Shown piece after piece: positions 12,601 through 24,126 of a stretch of 64,000 bases of DNA (position 1 is its first letter; every line of letters starts with the position of its first letter). The notes under the pieces are model-generated. The model was not told where the DNA came from. It saw nothing but the letters and a program-made list of their open reading frames with translations, and searched no databases. The DNA is from Maniola hyperantus (taxonomy: Eukaryota; Arthropoda; Insecta; Lepidoptera; Nymphalidae), in assembly GCF_902806685.2 (NCBI RefSeq), contig NC_048542.1:2526533-2590532 (forward strand), read 5' to 3'. The position numbers and the translations under genes were made by a program.

Positions 12601-15600
12601 TCATCATCATCATCATCATCAACTGATAGACATCCACTGCTGGACATAGGTCTCTTATAGGGACTTCTACATGCCATGGACTTGCGCCGCCTGAATCCAG
12701 CGGCTCCCTGCGACTCGTCCGATGTCGTCCGTCCACCTAATTCGAACTGGCTAGACTGGACAAATGGTTACCTTTTATTCAAAGCATCTTGTATCATTGA
12801 GATGATGATGCAGAATATAGAATTCTATTATTTCTTGTGTAGTAAAGATTTTTTTTTACAATATACTTCCATTTATGTTCTAGATAATGAAGTGGATGAA
12901 TTGGAAATATCTGACGATGAGCTGAAGAAGGATGAAATCAAAACTAAAGCGAAGAAATTGACAAAAAAGCAAAAACTTAAAGAGGTATTTATCAATTTAG
13001 CTATTTAAACTCAGCATGAGTTAAAACAGCACTTTGTCTATATGTTATATCTATAGAAATTGTTATTGTATAATGCACAAAAATGACTTCTCACGCGCTT
13101 CAATTTAGCTGTAGTATGATTTTAGTTCTTATTTTAAAGGTGAACCCATAGAGATTACATCAAAAGGTGGTGAACCATACTTTTAACATGACAGTTGACT
13201 ATACTATTTTTTAAATTGCACTGCACAAAACATTCAAATTTCTTTTAGGATTTAGAAGATGAAGACACCAAAATAGAATATGACGCAAATTTCTTTGAGG
13301 AGCCACCACCGTACGATGAGCAGGCATCGTTCTATATGATGAACCTGTCCAGACCTATGCTGAAGGCGATAGGCAGCCTCAACTACGTGCACCCCACACC
13401 AGTGCAGGCTGCCACTATACCTATAGCTTTGTTAGGTATGTAACACCATTCATTTATCCAATATCAATTTTTTTTTACAAAGAAATAGCCCTGAGGTATC
13501 ACACCTATCAGAAGTGATGCTTTTTACCAGCTTTTTCTATTTCATACGGTCTCGCACAGTTATATACAGAAAAAATTTGCCACATTTGTTAGTTTAATCT
13601 ATAAAAGGAAAAGCTGACTGACTGACTGACTGATTGATCTATCAACGCACAGCTCCAAGTACTGGACGGATAGGACTGAAATTTGGCATGAGATAGCTAT
13701 TATGTTAGGAAAGAAAGGATGAGAAGGGATGTTTGAAAATTCAACCCCTAAGGGGGTGAAATAGGGATTTGTAATTTGTATAGTCCATGCGGACGAAGTT
13801 GCGGGAGTAAGCTAATCAGTACCCTTATTACAAATGCGAAAGTGTGTTTGTTTGTTGGTTTGTTGATTTGTCCTTCAATCACGTCGCAACGGTGCAACGG
13901 ATTGACGTGATTTTTTGCATGGGTATAGATAAAGACCCGGAGAGACATATGCTTCTTTTTATCCCGGAAAATCAAAGAGTTCCCACGAGATTTTTAAAAA
14001 ACCTGATTCCTGATGAAGACGAAGTCGCGGGCATCAGCTAGTTTGTTAATATAATTAAAAAATCTTTTAATTGTTGTTGTTGTTTATTGTGTGGCTTTTA
14101 GTAGTTTATTATTAGGAGTAAAGTCTTCTTTCTTGACATTGTCTTTCCTTTTCCCACCCAGGGAAGGATATATGCGCGTGCGCAGCGACTGGCACGGGTA
14201 AGACAGCCGCCTACATGCTGCCCATACTGGAGCGACTGCTGTACAAGGCGGGCGGGGAGAGAATCACTCGCGTACTAGTGCTAGTGCCCACGCGTGAATT
14301 AGGTGCTCAGGTATAAGCCATTTTAAAATTAAAGCTCGTGATTTTTTTATTTATACTTTACTTTAGTGGACTGAAAACCGAAAGGTCGACGGTTCAAACC
14401 CCGCCCGTTGCACTATTGTCGTACCTACTCCTACCACAAGCTTGGCGCTTAGTTGGAGAGGAAAGGGAAATATTAGTCATTTAACATGGCTTTAAAAACA
14501 ACAAAACAAAGGAGAAAACGGGTTCTGTACCTCCGAAGGAAAACAGGAACCTTATCCTATAAGGATCACGTAGTTATCTGTCTGTCAAGAAAAGGGAATC
14601 AAAACCTATAGGGTACTTTCCGATGACCTATAATCATAAAATTTGACATGTAGGTAGGTTTTATAGCCCAAGTAAAAACGAAAAAAACCCGAAAACCATG
14701 AATTTAGGGTTACATCACAAAAAAAATTAGAATCTGTCCCTGAACAAAGATTAGTTTACTTAAATCACATGTACACGGCGCTGTCCGTCATTAACTTGGA
14801 GATGGTACGGAACCATTCGTGTGCGAGTCCAACTCGCGCTTGACCGGTTTTGTAACTAATCTCACTTAAAAAAACATGGCAAAATCAGTCATATTATGAG
14901 ATGATGTTAATTTTTTTGTAATCTCACCTAATCTGCTGACTATGCCAGGAGTGTGATGAGACTCCGATGTACGTAATTTGCTACATGCCCCGCTCTAATG
15001 CATAAACGTAACATCCACGCTCTTAATCCCAGTGCTCTACCTGGAGGCCACAAGTATTGGCACGGGACTATAAAATAGGCTAGTTGACACTTTTTTTAAG
15101 TAGGTCTTAAATGGTTAATATTTGTCCTATTAGATCAAAAAAATTAACACTATATTTTTTTGCGCCCTAAAAACCGTAAAACTTTAATTTAAAAATATAT
15201 TTTTCTTAGACAGGTGAAAACACTGTCGGCCATGTTTGGCCGATAGATTATCTGTGCTCTGACGTCATGCATTTGTAAACAACAGCATAACCTCCCAAAG
15301 TTTAATAAACATGACTTCTATACTAGTTTACATGAAAAATATAGTAATTATCGTTATTGAATCATCCGAGAATGTAAAAAACGCATCGATAAAGACCACA
15401 GGAAAGTTGTGGACTAGAGTGCCCAGTGAAATAAATATACGTAACACGCGAAGACTTGCTTAAAGGGATCCTATATGACTAACGACTTCAACCCAAATTT
15501 ATTATTGCAAAGATCACTTTGTTGTAAGTCTTACTTAATAACTTATTCAGTTTATAAAGAGAAAACGATATTTTTTCACGTTTACTATGAGTTTTCAGAA

Positions 15601-18600
15601 ATATATAAAAACTAGCTTATGCTCGTGACTTCGTCCGCGTGGACTTCATAAATTTCAAACCCCCATTTAACTCACTCAGGGGTGGAATTTCAAAAAATCC
15701 TTTCCTAGTGGATAGCTTCTCTTTACCTACAAAGAACACACAGACCAAATTTCATGTATCTAGGACCAGTTGTTTAGATGTTTAGGCTGTGTGTTGATAT
15801 ATAAGTTAGTCAGGACTTTAAATTTTATATATATGGATACTACGTTAGTCCCCGCGTGACATAGGGATGACATTTCTTTGTTTACATATTTAATGACGTC
15901 ACATCATGGCTGACAGCGTTTTCTGCGTTTCAAATAAAAATAAAAACTGTATTTTTTTAAATTGGATTTATATATCCATCCTGCGTTTTTAATAATTGTT
16001 ATTGATATATTTCGTTGTCTTAAGCAAAATACTATAATAAATAATCATTTATTGGACGAAATTAGATATGAGTCAAGTAGCCCATTGTTTCCAATCACAA
16101 TGGATCGGAAAGGCTCGAAGAACAGGCAGTTCAACCTGCATAACCCCAAAAAAGATATCTCCTAATTTGCCCAACGAAAATATATCGGCAATCTATTTTC
16201 AGGGATATACACAGGAAATTCAACCTTCATAACCCCAAAGAAGATCTCTCCTAATTTGCCCAACGAAAATATATATAGGCAACCAATTTTTTTCAATTTT
16301 CAAAAGATTCAATTTTTTCTCAGGTTCATTCAGTGACGAGACAACTATCGCAATTTACATCTGTTACCATCGGTTTGTCTGTAGGAGGTCTAGATGTGAA
16401 ATACCAGGTATGTAACATTTGGGAGATTTAAAAAAAATATATTTATCACAAAGTTCAACATGTTTTAAACTTTGAAAAAATTAAATATTATGTTTTTGTG
16501 CAAAATCGGATAGTAAAAATGGGACTAATTAGCGTTTAAACTTTTTATCCCGGAAAATCAACGAGTTCCCATGAGATCCAGGCGAACGAAGTCGTGGGCA
16601 TCAGCTAGTCTATACATGTAAAAGAAAAAGCTGACTGACTGACTGAATGATCTATTAACGCACAGCTCAATTTATTGAACGGATCGGGCTGAAATTTGGC
16701 TTGCAGAATAATAGCTATATTATGACGTAGACATCAGCTAAAAAAGGAGATTTAAAAATTCAATCCTTAAAGTTAAAAATTAAAAATTATTATTATACCA
16801 GTAAAAAATTTGTGTAGTCCACGCGAACGAAGTCGCGAGCATAAAGCTAGTTAGTTATATTTATAAAAAATGTTCCTCCCAGGAAAGTGTGTTACGTCAC
16901 AACCCGGACATCGTGATAGCGACCCCGGGTCGTCTGATAGACCACATCAGGAACACGCCGTCCTTTGGCTTGCACTCCATTGAGGTGCTGGTTTTGGATG
17001 AAGCCGACAGGTCAGTCAACATTTACAGTTTTATGTTCCACTGATGATTGATGATATTGGGGCCGATTCTCTTGTACACAATCTCTAAACTAAACTAAAT
17101 TAACAGGTTTAAATCTAGTGCAACATTATGAAAGGGGTAGCAATAGATTTAGACGTGTCATTTTAGTTTAGTTTAGAGATTGTGTACTAGAGAATCGGGC
17201 CCAATATCATGAAAACTGGGTTACACACTTATTATGTATTGTTTGGTAGAAGGCTTCGGCCGTGGTTAAATCGCAGTCAAGGGTTAACTTGTAATCAATA
17301 AAAAAAATGTACAGGTGGTGGGATGATATTCCACATATTTGCACCAGATTCACCTTTTCAGCCACCATAAGAACTTCTTGACTCTTTCGACTTCGATTGG
17401 GTTTTTTAAAAATAAAAATGGCGAGCTAACGAGCAGGTGGGTCACCTGGTGTTAAGTGATTACCGCCCCATGAACATTTGCAGTACTTAATTGTGAGTAT
17501 TTGTTATTCATGAGCTTAATGCAAAGTGTAGACATTATTGAGAGAGTACACTTTCATCACTAGAATGCTGGACGAATACTTCGCGGAACAGATGAAAGAG
17601 ATAATCCGGCAGTGCTCTCCCAAACGACAGACGATGCTCTTCTCTGCGACCATGAGCGACGAAGTCAAGGACTTGGCGGCCGTATCTCTCAACAAGCCAG
17701 TCAAACTGTTCCTCGACTCCAACAAGGATGTTGCCTTCAATCTGAGGCAGGAGTTCGTCAGGTGAGTTATATATAGTTGTACCTATTTGGGGGTCCTTAA
17801 TAAAAGTATATAGCATATCTGAGTAGGCAGTAGGGGACAATCCTTCACCTCCCATGGCCCCACCAACCTCTCGGTTATATGGGCCGAATTGCGGGAGGGT
17901 GCCCGTTCGGTACTTGCTCTTGGCATTTTCCCGGGGCGCCTTCTTGACTCCTTACAAATTATTTTGTCTCTTTCTTGTTCCTTATGCTCACTCTCCCCCC
18001 TTGGGGGCTAGACGTCACTAACACAGCTGTGATCTCCGCTGCTGCTCCTCCGTGGTGCCGGCCTGGCACCTGTACTCTCCGAGCTGCTTCGCCTCTTATG
18101 CCAATGGTGCGCGAATTCCCGTAGCCGGTTGTAGTTCCCCGCCGATGAGACGAGGTCCGTGTAGAAGACGGGCCCCGCTTCCCCGCGTACGATCCCATCC
18201 AACATCGTCACTCGCAAGTCCTCATAAAGGGGACACGTGGACAGGCGGTAGGGGAAACTAAGCGTTTGCTCTCAGCTAATCATCATCATCATCATCAGCC
18301 TGTGGACGTCCACTGTTGGACATAAGCCTTTCCTAAACAGCGCCACCACAACCGGTCCTCAGCCTTCCTCATCCAGCCACTTCCCGCCAGCCTCTTTATA
18401 TCGTCGGCCCATCGTGCTGGAGGGCGTCCCACATTATGCTTGCTTAAACGCGGTCTCCACTCAAGGCCTTTCCGGCTCCAACGGCCATCGCCTCTACGAC
18501 AGGCATGACCTACCCACCGCCACTTCAGCTTGCTAATAGTTCAGGCTATGTATGTAGTTCTCCTGCGGATCTCCTCATTTCGAATCTTATCTCTTAGGGA

Positions 18601-21600
18601 TCGTAACATAGCCTTCTCCATAGCTCGCTAAGCGACTTTGAATTTGTGAACAAGGCAGTTTGTCAGTGTCCACGTTTCAGCACCACAGGTGAGGAAATAC
18701 TCTCAGCTAATACTATGAAAATATCGTTGCATTTAGAGTAAAAGGTCATCGTGTGCCAAATTAAAGCTAAAGTCACATTGTTCTCCACTTCGCTTGTGCT
18801 TTTTCTTCAAAATCATTGCATGGTGCCTAATGCACCATACAGAATTCTGTATTCTCGCTCTTACTGAAGTGTTAAGTTTTATTTTATTTGATCAACCCAT
18901 CGCCGGCTCACTACAGAGAACGGGTCTCCTCTCAGAGTGAGAAAGGTTTTGGCCATAATCTACCACGCTGGCCATGTGCGGATTGATAGACTTGACACAT
19001 CGTTGAGAACATCATGGAGAACTCTCAGGCATACAGGTTTCTTCACGATGTTTTCCTTTACCGTTAAAGCAAGTGATATTTTAATTACTTAAAAACGCAC
19101 ATAACTCCGAAAAGTTAGAAGTGCGTGCCCGGGATCGAACCCCCGACTTCCGATTGAAAGGCGGACGTCCTAACCACTAGGCTACCACAGCTTGCTAAGT
19201 GCTAAGTAATAAAATCTAATATTAATCAATGTAAAATGTCGTAGGATCCGCAAAGAGCGCGAGTCCGATCGCGAGGCCATCTTGGCGGCGCTCGTGTGTC
19301 GCACGTTCAGAGATAGAGCGGTCATATTCGTGCAGACCAAGAAGCAGGCTCATCGGCTCCACGTGGCTTTGGGGTTGTTGGGCGTTAAGGTAAGTATCAA
19401 CCACAACATAAATCACCATCATCATTATCAACCGATAGACGTCCTTTGCTCGATATAGAGCTCTTTTAGGGACTTCCACACGCCACGGTCTTGCTCTGCC
19501 GCCACCCAGCGGCTCCCTGCAACTCGTTGTGTTGTCTGTCCACCTAGGGGGGCGGGGGCGGGGGGGGGGGCTTTGAACGCTACGCATTCCGGTGCGAGGT
19601 CGCCATAACGGTTTTTTTTTAATAAATCCTATCACTATGATGCGTAAACGAATATGACGAAAGAATTGACTATGGCTCACATTTGCGATATATTTTATAT
19701 ATTTGTAACAGGTAGCAGAATTGCACGGCGCTTTAAACCAGCCACAACGTCTAGACTCCCTCAAGCGGTTCAAGGACGAACTAGTCGATGTACTAGTAGC
19801 TACAGACGTTGCCGCCAGAGGTCTAGATATACCCGGTGTGAAGACTGTGCTTAACTTCACCCTGCCCGCCACTTTGGAACACTATATTCATAGGGTGAGT
19901 TGAACTTTAGTACGTTGACATAAAGTTTATTTTAGCGTAAAAAATGATGTAAAAAGTAACTAGTCGATGTACTAGTAGCTACAGACGTCGCCGCCAGAGG
20001 TCTTGACATACCCGGTGTGAAGACTGTGCTTAACTTCACCCTGCCCGCCACTTTGGAACACTACATTCATAGGGTGAGTTGAACTTTAGTACGTTGACAT
20101 AAGGTTTATTTAAGCGTGAAAAAATGATGTAAAAAGGAACTAGTCGATGTACTAGTGGCTACGAACGTTGCCGCTAGAGGTCTAGACAGATCTATCATCC
20201 AGTGTATGGACACTGTGTCTCCTCTTCTCCTCCGCGCCGTCTGTTTGACTACAGTCTGACGATCGTAATCACCTATGCGTGGCTGGCATTCTCTCGCAGT
20301 CTTGCAGCAAAACAAAGATAGTATGTAAAGGGGATGTTACCCTTATCCGTGTCTGTAGGTGGGCAGAACAGCGCGCGCAGGCCGCGCCGGTGTGTCCGTG
20401 TCTCTAGCGGGCGAGGCGGAACGCGCGCTGGTCAAAGCCATCGTGCGGCGCGCCAAGCGACCCGTCAAGTCGCGCCAGGTGCCGCCCGACATCGTCGCCA
20501 AGTACAGGGAGAAGCTGAACAGGCTGGAGTCCGAGATTGGTAAGATTCACATCCATACTAAAATTAGAAATGCGAAAGTGTGTCTGTATGTCTGCTAGCT
20601 TTTCGCGGCTTATCCGTTTAAACGGACAGTGGTACTAATTCTGAGCACAACCTAATTTTCGCAGTAGTCGAGTATTCGCATCCTCTTCTTACTAATGTAA
20701 TTTGAAAAGGACAGACGCAGTTTGACAGTTTTAAATTGAATTTTTAGATGGTAAAACCCGTGATTTTAGCGCACAGTCGCGAGCCTACTGTTTAAATTTG
20801 TAGCGTGCACTAAAATTTAGAGTCTTTAAATGTAAAGTTCATGTTCTGTCCCTTTTTAGCATTGTTGTTTAGCAAAAAAAAAAAAAAAGATGTAATCGGG
20901 CCATTTCTGGCCTGCATTTTTTTTCATAATATCACTTCAATAAACTGACCGGATGTCGATTATTCCGGTCGGACATCCGGTCAACATAGTCAGTTCACAT
21001 ATCGAATCCACTAAAGGTCGGTTACTGGTTATGGACAGGTCGAGATGACGCTGGGGAGGGAACGCCCCGCAAATCCGGACAGCCCCCGCGTTAAGCCAGT
21101 GCGGGTTAGCGCGGGTCACGTACGGGTGTGTGGGGTGTCCCCCCGCCTCATACCTCGATTGCCATCTCACATCTCGACAGCAATATATTGCGTATCAAAT
21201 TTAAGCTGTCACATTATAATATTCACAGCGACAATCCTGGACGAGGAATACGCGGAGAAGCAACTAAAGAAAATGGAGAAACAGACAACCAAGTTGGAAA
21301 GCGCCATCAAGAAGGATGACGGGCCCAAGGTGGAGGTGCAGCGGCCGCACGATTGGTTCCAGACTCCTAAGCAGAAGAGGGAAGAGAAAGAACGGTTGGC
21401 GTTGACACTGCATCCTGGGAAAGGTCTATATCAAGCTCAATACATGATTCACATTCTTTGCCCTCAGCTTTGAATTTTCCAAAGCCTAGCTGGGACTCGA
21501 ACTCGGGACTGCTACTTATAATAAACACGATTACTGAACCAGAAAGATCTTATAGTAGTTCAGCGAAATTTATTTCTGTTAAATTATTATTTTTATAATT

Positions 21601-22916
21601 TTTAGGGTTTCGTACCTGAGAAGAAAAAAGAACCCATTTATTATAGGATAATTTCGTTGTCAATCTGTCCGTCTGTCGTGTCTGTCAAGGGTAGGGTGTC
21701 TGTAATAGGGTACTTCCCGTTGACCTAGAATCGTGAAATTTGGCAGGTAGCAATGTCCTAATAGCAAAAGAGAAGGAAAAAATCCGAAAATTGAGAATTT
21801 GTGGTTACATCACAAAAAGATTAAAAAGTGTTATTTCTCGGACGATGGTACGTAACCCTTACATGGTGCGAGTCCGACTCGCACTTGACTATTTTTTTTT
21901 GTTTTGTAGTGGATAAATGCCAAAAGGGAAAAGGCAAGAAACGCAAGCACGGCGACGACTCGGACGACGACGACGATACTAAGAAGAAGAAGAAGAAGAA
22001 GCAAACTAAACACACGCCCAAAGACTCGGCGGAAGAACGAGTCAGGCGGGAAATGGAAAAGGTACTTATGTATTGCGAACTACTTGATACTAGTTCACAT
22101 GTGAAAAGAAATCTTCTTTGATTATTTCACTTGAGAACAGCTTGACTTGGTTCGTATTTTTGGATGAAAATCTCTTCTCATTTTCTTCATTAGCAAATTG
22201 CATCCATGTGAAGCAGGGGCGGGTCGCTAGTGAAATAATATATTTATTACACTGATATGAACATAATAATATACAAGTTCTCTGGAAAAGTTGTGCCACA
22301 TTAAATGTCAGTTATTTTTTATGTCGATTCGAAGCGCTTTACCGAGATAAATTACGTAAAGTAGACACTAGGGAAAAAATACCAAAAACAACTCAATGAA
22401 CTCGTGTGTTCATTCCGGTTTATCTAACGGTGTCTGCAAGTGTCTCTCAGCCATCTGCCGTAGATATGAATACTAGTGCTTTTGCTATGTCTGCCACGCT
22501 GAGCATGCTGACCTTTACTCTCAAGCAATCACCCAAATCGCGCCTAAAGATGTTTTACTTTAATAATATTCTTTTATCAGGTGTCACTTCTACAATCAAG
22601 AATGGCTAAACGTAACAAGAAGCAACGCAGGATACGCGCCGTTGAAGACGACGACGACCGTCCGGCGAGAAGTGCCAACAAAAACTCCAACAAAGCCAGG
22701 AAGAAACAAACTAACTTTGCAAGCGACCTCACCGATACTTCCAGAACCTCCACTAAACGTTTGAGATACGAGGCCAATAGGGTACAGAAAGGCAAGCCCT
22801 TACAAAGAGGCAAGCCTATGCAAAAGGGCCGAGGCAAGGCTATCAAGGGAAAGCCAAAAGGCAAGACGTTTGGTAAACCGCAAGCGTCTAAACAAGGACC
22901 ACGTCGAAAAAACTAA
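9622..22916 (+). CDS. DDX27: DEAD-box ATP-dependent RNA helicase DDX27/Drs1 (15 exons)
   Basis: Exons 9622-9714, 10688-10774, 12441-12579, 12884-12984, 13249-13435, 14162-14310, 16324-16407, 16883-17010, 17564-17761, 19245-19389, 19712-19894, 20359-20539, 21229-21423, 21910-22061 and 22581-22916 join in phase to 785 residues; human DDX27 has 796. The N-terminus is acidic and lysine-rich. Helicase motifs follow in order: Walker A ATGTGKT (about 211-217), PTREL, TPGR, DEAD (319-322), SAT (350-352), ATDVAARGLD, HRVGRTARAGR (497-507). A basic nuclear tail has lysine runs. The family is nucleolar and acts in large-subunit (60S) ribosome biogenesis; yeast Drs1 and fly Rs1 are the likely relatives. 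The exon 13 donor (GTCTAT) is weak. Part of exon 11 is copied downstream in intron 11 (separate entry). An AATAAA lies right after the stop. Confidence 0.95.
10158..10519. mobile_element. Foldback (MITE-like) element in DDX27 intron 1
   Basis: Arms of about 60 bp (AAGGTCAAATGC on the left, GCATTTGACCTTC on the right) enclose an AT-rich core of about 240 bp. Confidence 0.75.
13825..14043 (+). repeat. Dispersed repeat family A (AAATGCGAAAGTGTG ... AAGTCGCGGGCATCAGCTAG)
   Basis: Best copy in DDX27 intron 5. Plus-strand relatives: 2126-2314, 16536-16612, 20550-20625, 22994-23170, 23230-23432, 54298-54565. Minus-strand relatives: about 50-280, 5274-5376, 27990-28110, 44857-44985, 56412-56523, 57475-57655, 60046-60240. 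It is probably a SINE or the tail of a non-LTR element and is common in lepidopteran genomes. Confidence 0.75.
14357..14485 (+). repeat. Short SINE-like repeat (GGACTGAAAACCGAAAGG family)
   Basis: About 115-130 bp with a B-box-like GGTTCAAACC. A second, slightly shortened copy lies at 1496-1607 in a Sac1 intron. Confidence 0.6.
14515..14853 (+). repeat. Dispersed repeat family D (GAGTCCAACTCGCGCTTGAC end)
   Basis: About 340 bp in DDX27 intron 6. Other copies: 21603-21895 (plus), 47366-47450 (plus, short), 63696-63850 (plus, truncated), 8230-8440 (minus). Shared blocks include a CTATAGGGTACTT block. Confidence 0.7.
15180..15960. mobile_element. Foldback element with a nested repeat
   Basis: Inverted arms share GTTTACA, ATGACGTCA and GGC.GACAG blocks. 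A family B repeat (15612-15830) is nested inside. Confidence 0.5.
16124..16290 (+). repeat. Tandem duplication of about 90 bp
   Basis: Two adjacent units share CATAACCCCAAA.AAGAT.TC and CCTAATTTGCCCAACGAAAA, just upstream of DDX27 exon 7. Confidence 0.75.
17051..17215. mobile_element. Foldback MITE, copy 1
   Basis: Arms GGCCGATTCTCTTGTACACA and the near complement. The flanking TGATATTGG/CCAATATCA extends the palindrome. A second copy lies at 58911-59062. Confidence 0.75.
17822..18270 (-). mobile_element. 3'-end fragment of a non-LTR retrotransposon
   Basis: In DDX27 intron 9. The minus strand encodes VTMLDGIVRGEAGPVFYTDL and REFAHHWHKRR, which resembles the C-terminal end of an R1-clade-like second ORF, followed by a 3' tail. 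The assignment to R1-like elements is from memory of the motif. Confidence 0.55.
18276..18712 (-). mobile_element. Non-LTR retrotransposon C-terminal fragment with (GAT)n tail
   Basis: The minus strand encodes LKWRWVGHACRRGDGRW and NVGRPPARWADDIKRLAGSG, the typical C-terminus of an endonuclease/RT element, then a 3' tail ending in GAT repeats. Shorter relatives: 874-960 (plus strand, SKLKWQWAGH), 10805-10955, 12597-12745, 19413-19615 and 54903-55025 (all minus). Most are 100-200 bp 5'-truncated copies within introns. Confidence 0.75.
18893..19196 (-). repeat. tRNA-derived SINE, minus-strand copy
   Basis: In DDX27 intron 9. The minus strand begins with a tRNA-like head: A-box-like TAGCCTAGTGGTTAGGACG and B-box GGGTTCGATCC. 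A conserved body follows. It shares the whole body with 55290-55602. It is not a functional tRNA gene: no cloverleaf closes cleanly and a SINE body follows. Confidence 0.85.
19957..20194 (+). pseudogene. Tandem pseudo-exon copies of DDX27 exon 11
   Basis: The last 115 bases of exon 11 (from 19780) plus about 60 bases of the following intron recur at a period of about 180 bp. Copy 2 starts at 19959 and runs to an intact-looking donor near 20074. Copy 3 starts at 20139 and decays near 20190. Within the exon part, copy 2 differs from exon 11 at four places, all third codon positions and all synonymous. Copy 3 also has a D-to-N change before it diverges. Neither copy has the upstream part of the exon or a convincing acceptor, so I treat them as unspliced duplicates rather than alternative exons. 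Confidence 0.8.
20944..21190. repeat. Hairpin and GC-rich repeat upstream of DDX27 exon 13
   Basis: GACCGGATGTC pairs with GACATCCGGTC at 20946-20983. A GC-rich block (21038-21190), bounded by GTCGAGATG and CATCTCGAC, follows; a relative is at 61195-61300. Confidence 0.5.
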
Positions 22917-22922
22917 AATAAA
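22917..22922 (+). terminator. Poly(A) signal of DDX27
   Basis: AATAAA begins immediately after the TAA stop codon, followed by T-rich and GT-rich sequence. The 3' UTR would be only a few tens of bases. Confidence 0.6.
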
Positions 22923-24126
22923 ATTTTATTGAATATGTGACTTGTGTTTTTTATTGAATTTATAATCAGTATCGAAAAAATATTGTTTTTTACAATACTA
23001 AATGCGAAAAGGGTGTCTGTTGGTTTGTCCTTCAATCACGCCGCAACGGATTGAAGTGATTTCTGTTTTCTTGCATGTCCATATTGTACACCGGAGAGCT
23101 CCCGGAGAGTGACATATGCTACTTTTTAATATCCCGGAAAATCAGAAGCTCGCGCGGTGTTTAAAAACCTAAACCAAGACAATCGATATAGAAAGTAATA
23201 GTTCAGAATTATGAAAAATGTACATTAATCTAAATCCTTATTATAAATGCGAAAGTGTGTTTGTTTGTCCTTCAATCATGTCGGAACGGTGCAACGGATT
23301 GACGTGATTTTTTTGCATGTACCTAGATAAAGACGGAGACTGACATAGGCTATATACTTTTTATCCCGGAAATTCCCCGGGATTTTAAAAAAAACTAATT
23401 CCATGCGGACGAAGTCGCGGGCATCAGCTAGTTTGAAATATATTTCTAGCTAGACGTCATAATACTGAAACTTTTTCCTGATGTTCCTTGTTTTTACTTT
23501 TGTTCTATTTAGCCTAGTTCGGTGGTTCAGGGTGGTTCGGACCGCGATTTCATACAATTTGACAAATATTTGTTACAAAGCTTGACTCATCTAAGGCTGA
23601 CCCGACCCACCAACATTGGCAATTGGACCAAAATCTACGCCAAGGCTTATGTTGATAGTGTGTATTTTACGTTAACCTCAGACAAAAAATGCCCTAGTGA
23701 ACCATAAACCAACGTCATACATACCATAAAGTATAAACCATAGTCATCGACTAGACTAGAAAAAAGTTTGGCGTCGTCTGAGCGGATGTTGTTTATGACC
23801 GACATTTTCCTGTGAAAATAGTACTTTTGTTGGACTTGAATTGTATGTAACTTCGGTATTTTACCAATTATCATACAATATTTTGCGTTATTCAGAATAA
23901 AAATATGCTCTCACGAAAAGGAAATACAAAACTATGCTGTTGTTGAATGATCTGAGGACATTTTTAGACTAAGTTTTTTTTCGTTGCCAATATAGCGGGA
24001 AATCTACGTTGTGACGCGCACAAACTCTCTTAATTTGTAGCAAAGGCTGGTGAAGTGTCGTAACATATTGTTATGTGGTTATTTACGCTCTGACAGTGGA
24101 TCTTGGTGGTATATTTAGATTTGACA
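22923..24126. other. Intergenic region DDX27 to the MBD/F-box gene
   Basis: Two related plus-strand interspersed repeats (about 22994-23170 and 23230-23432) fill the left part; both carry the AAATGCGAAAG...GACGAAGTCGCGGGCAT type ends. From about 23433 to 24126 I see no gene or repeat. This part should hold the promoter and 5' leader of the next gene, whose ATG at 24127 sits in a good context (GACAATGT). Confidence 0.6.

Noticed and set aside
19222..19872. 216-residue minus-strand open frame
   Set aside because: It is antisense to DDX27 exons 10 and 11 and crosses a non-LTR fragment whose WTDN-type piece gives a false look of coding.
19957..20074. Alternative exon of DDX27
   Set aside because: The duplicated segment lacks the exon's 5' part and has no convincing acceptor. 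Including it after exon 11 would duplicate part of the helicase core.
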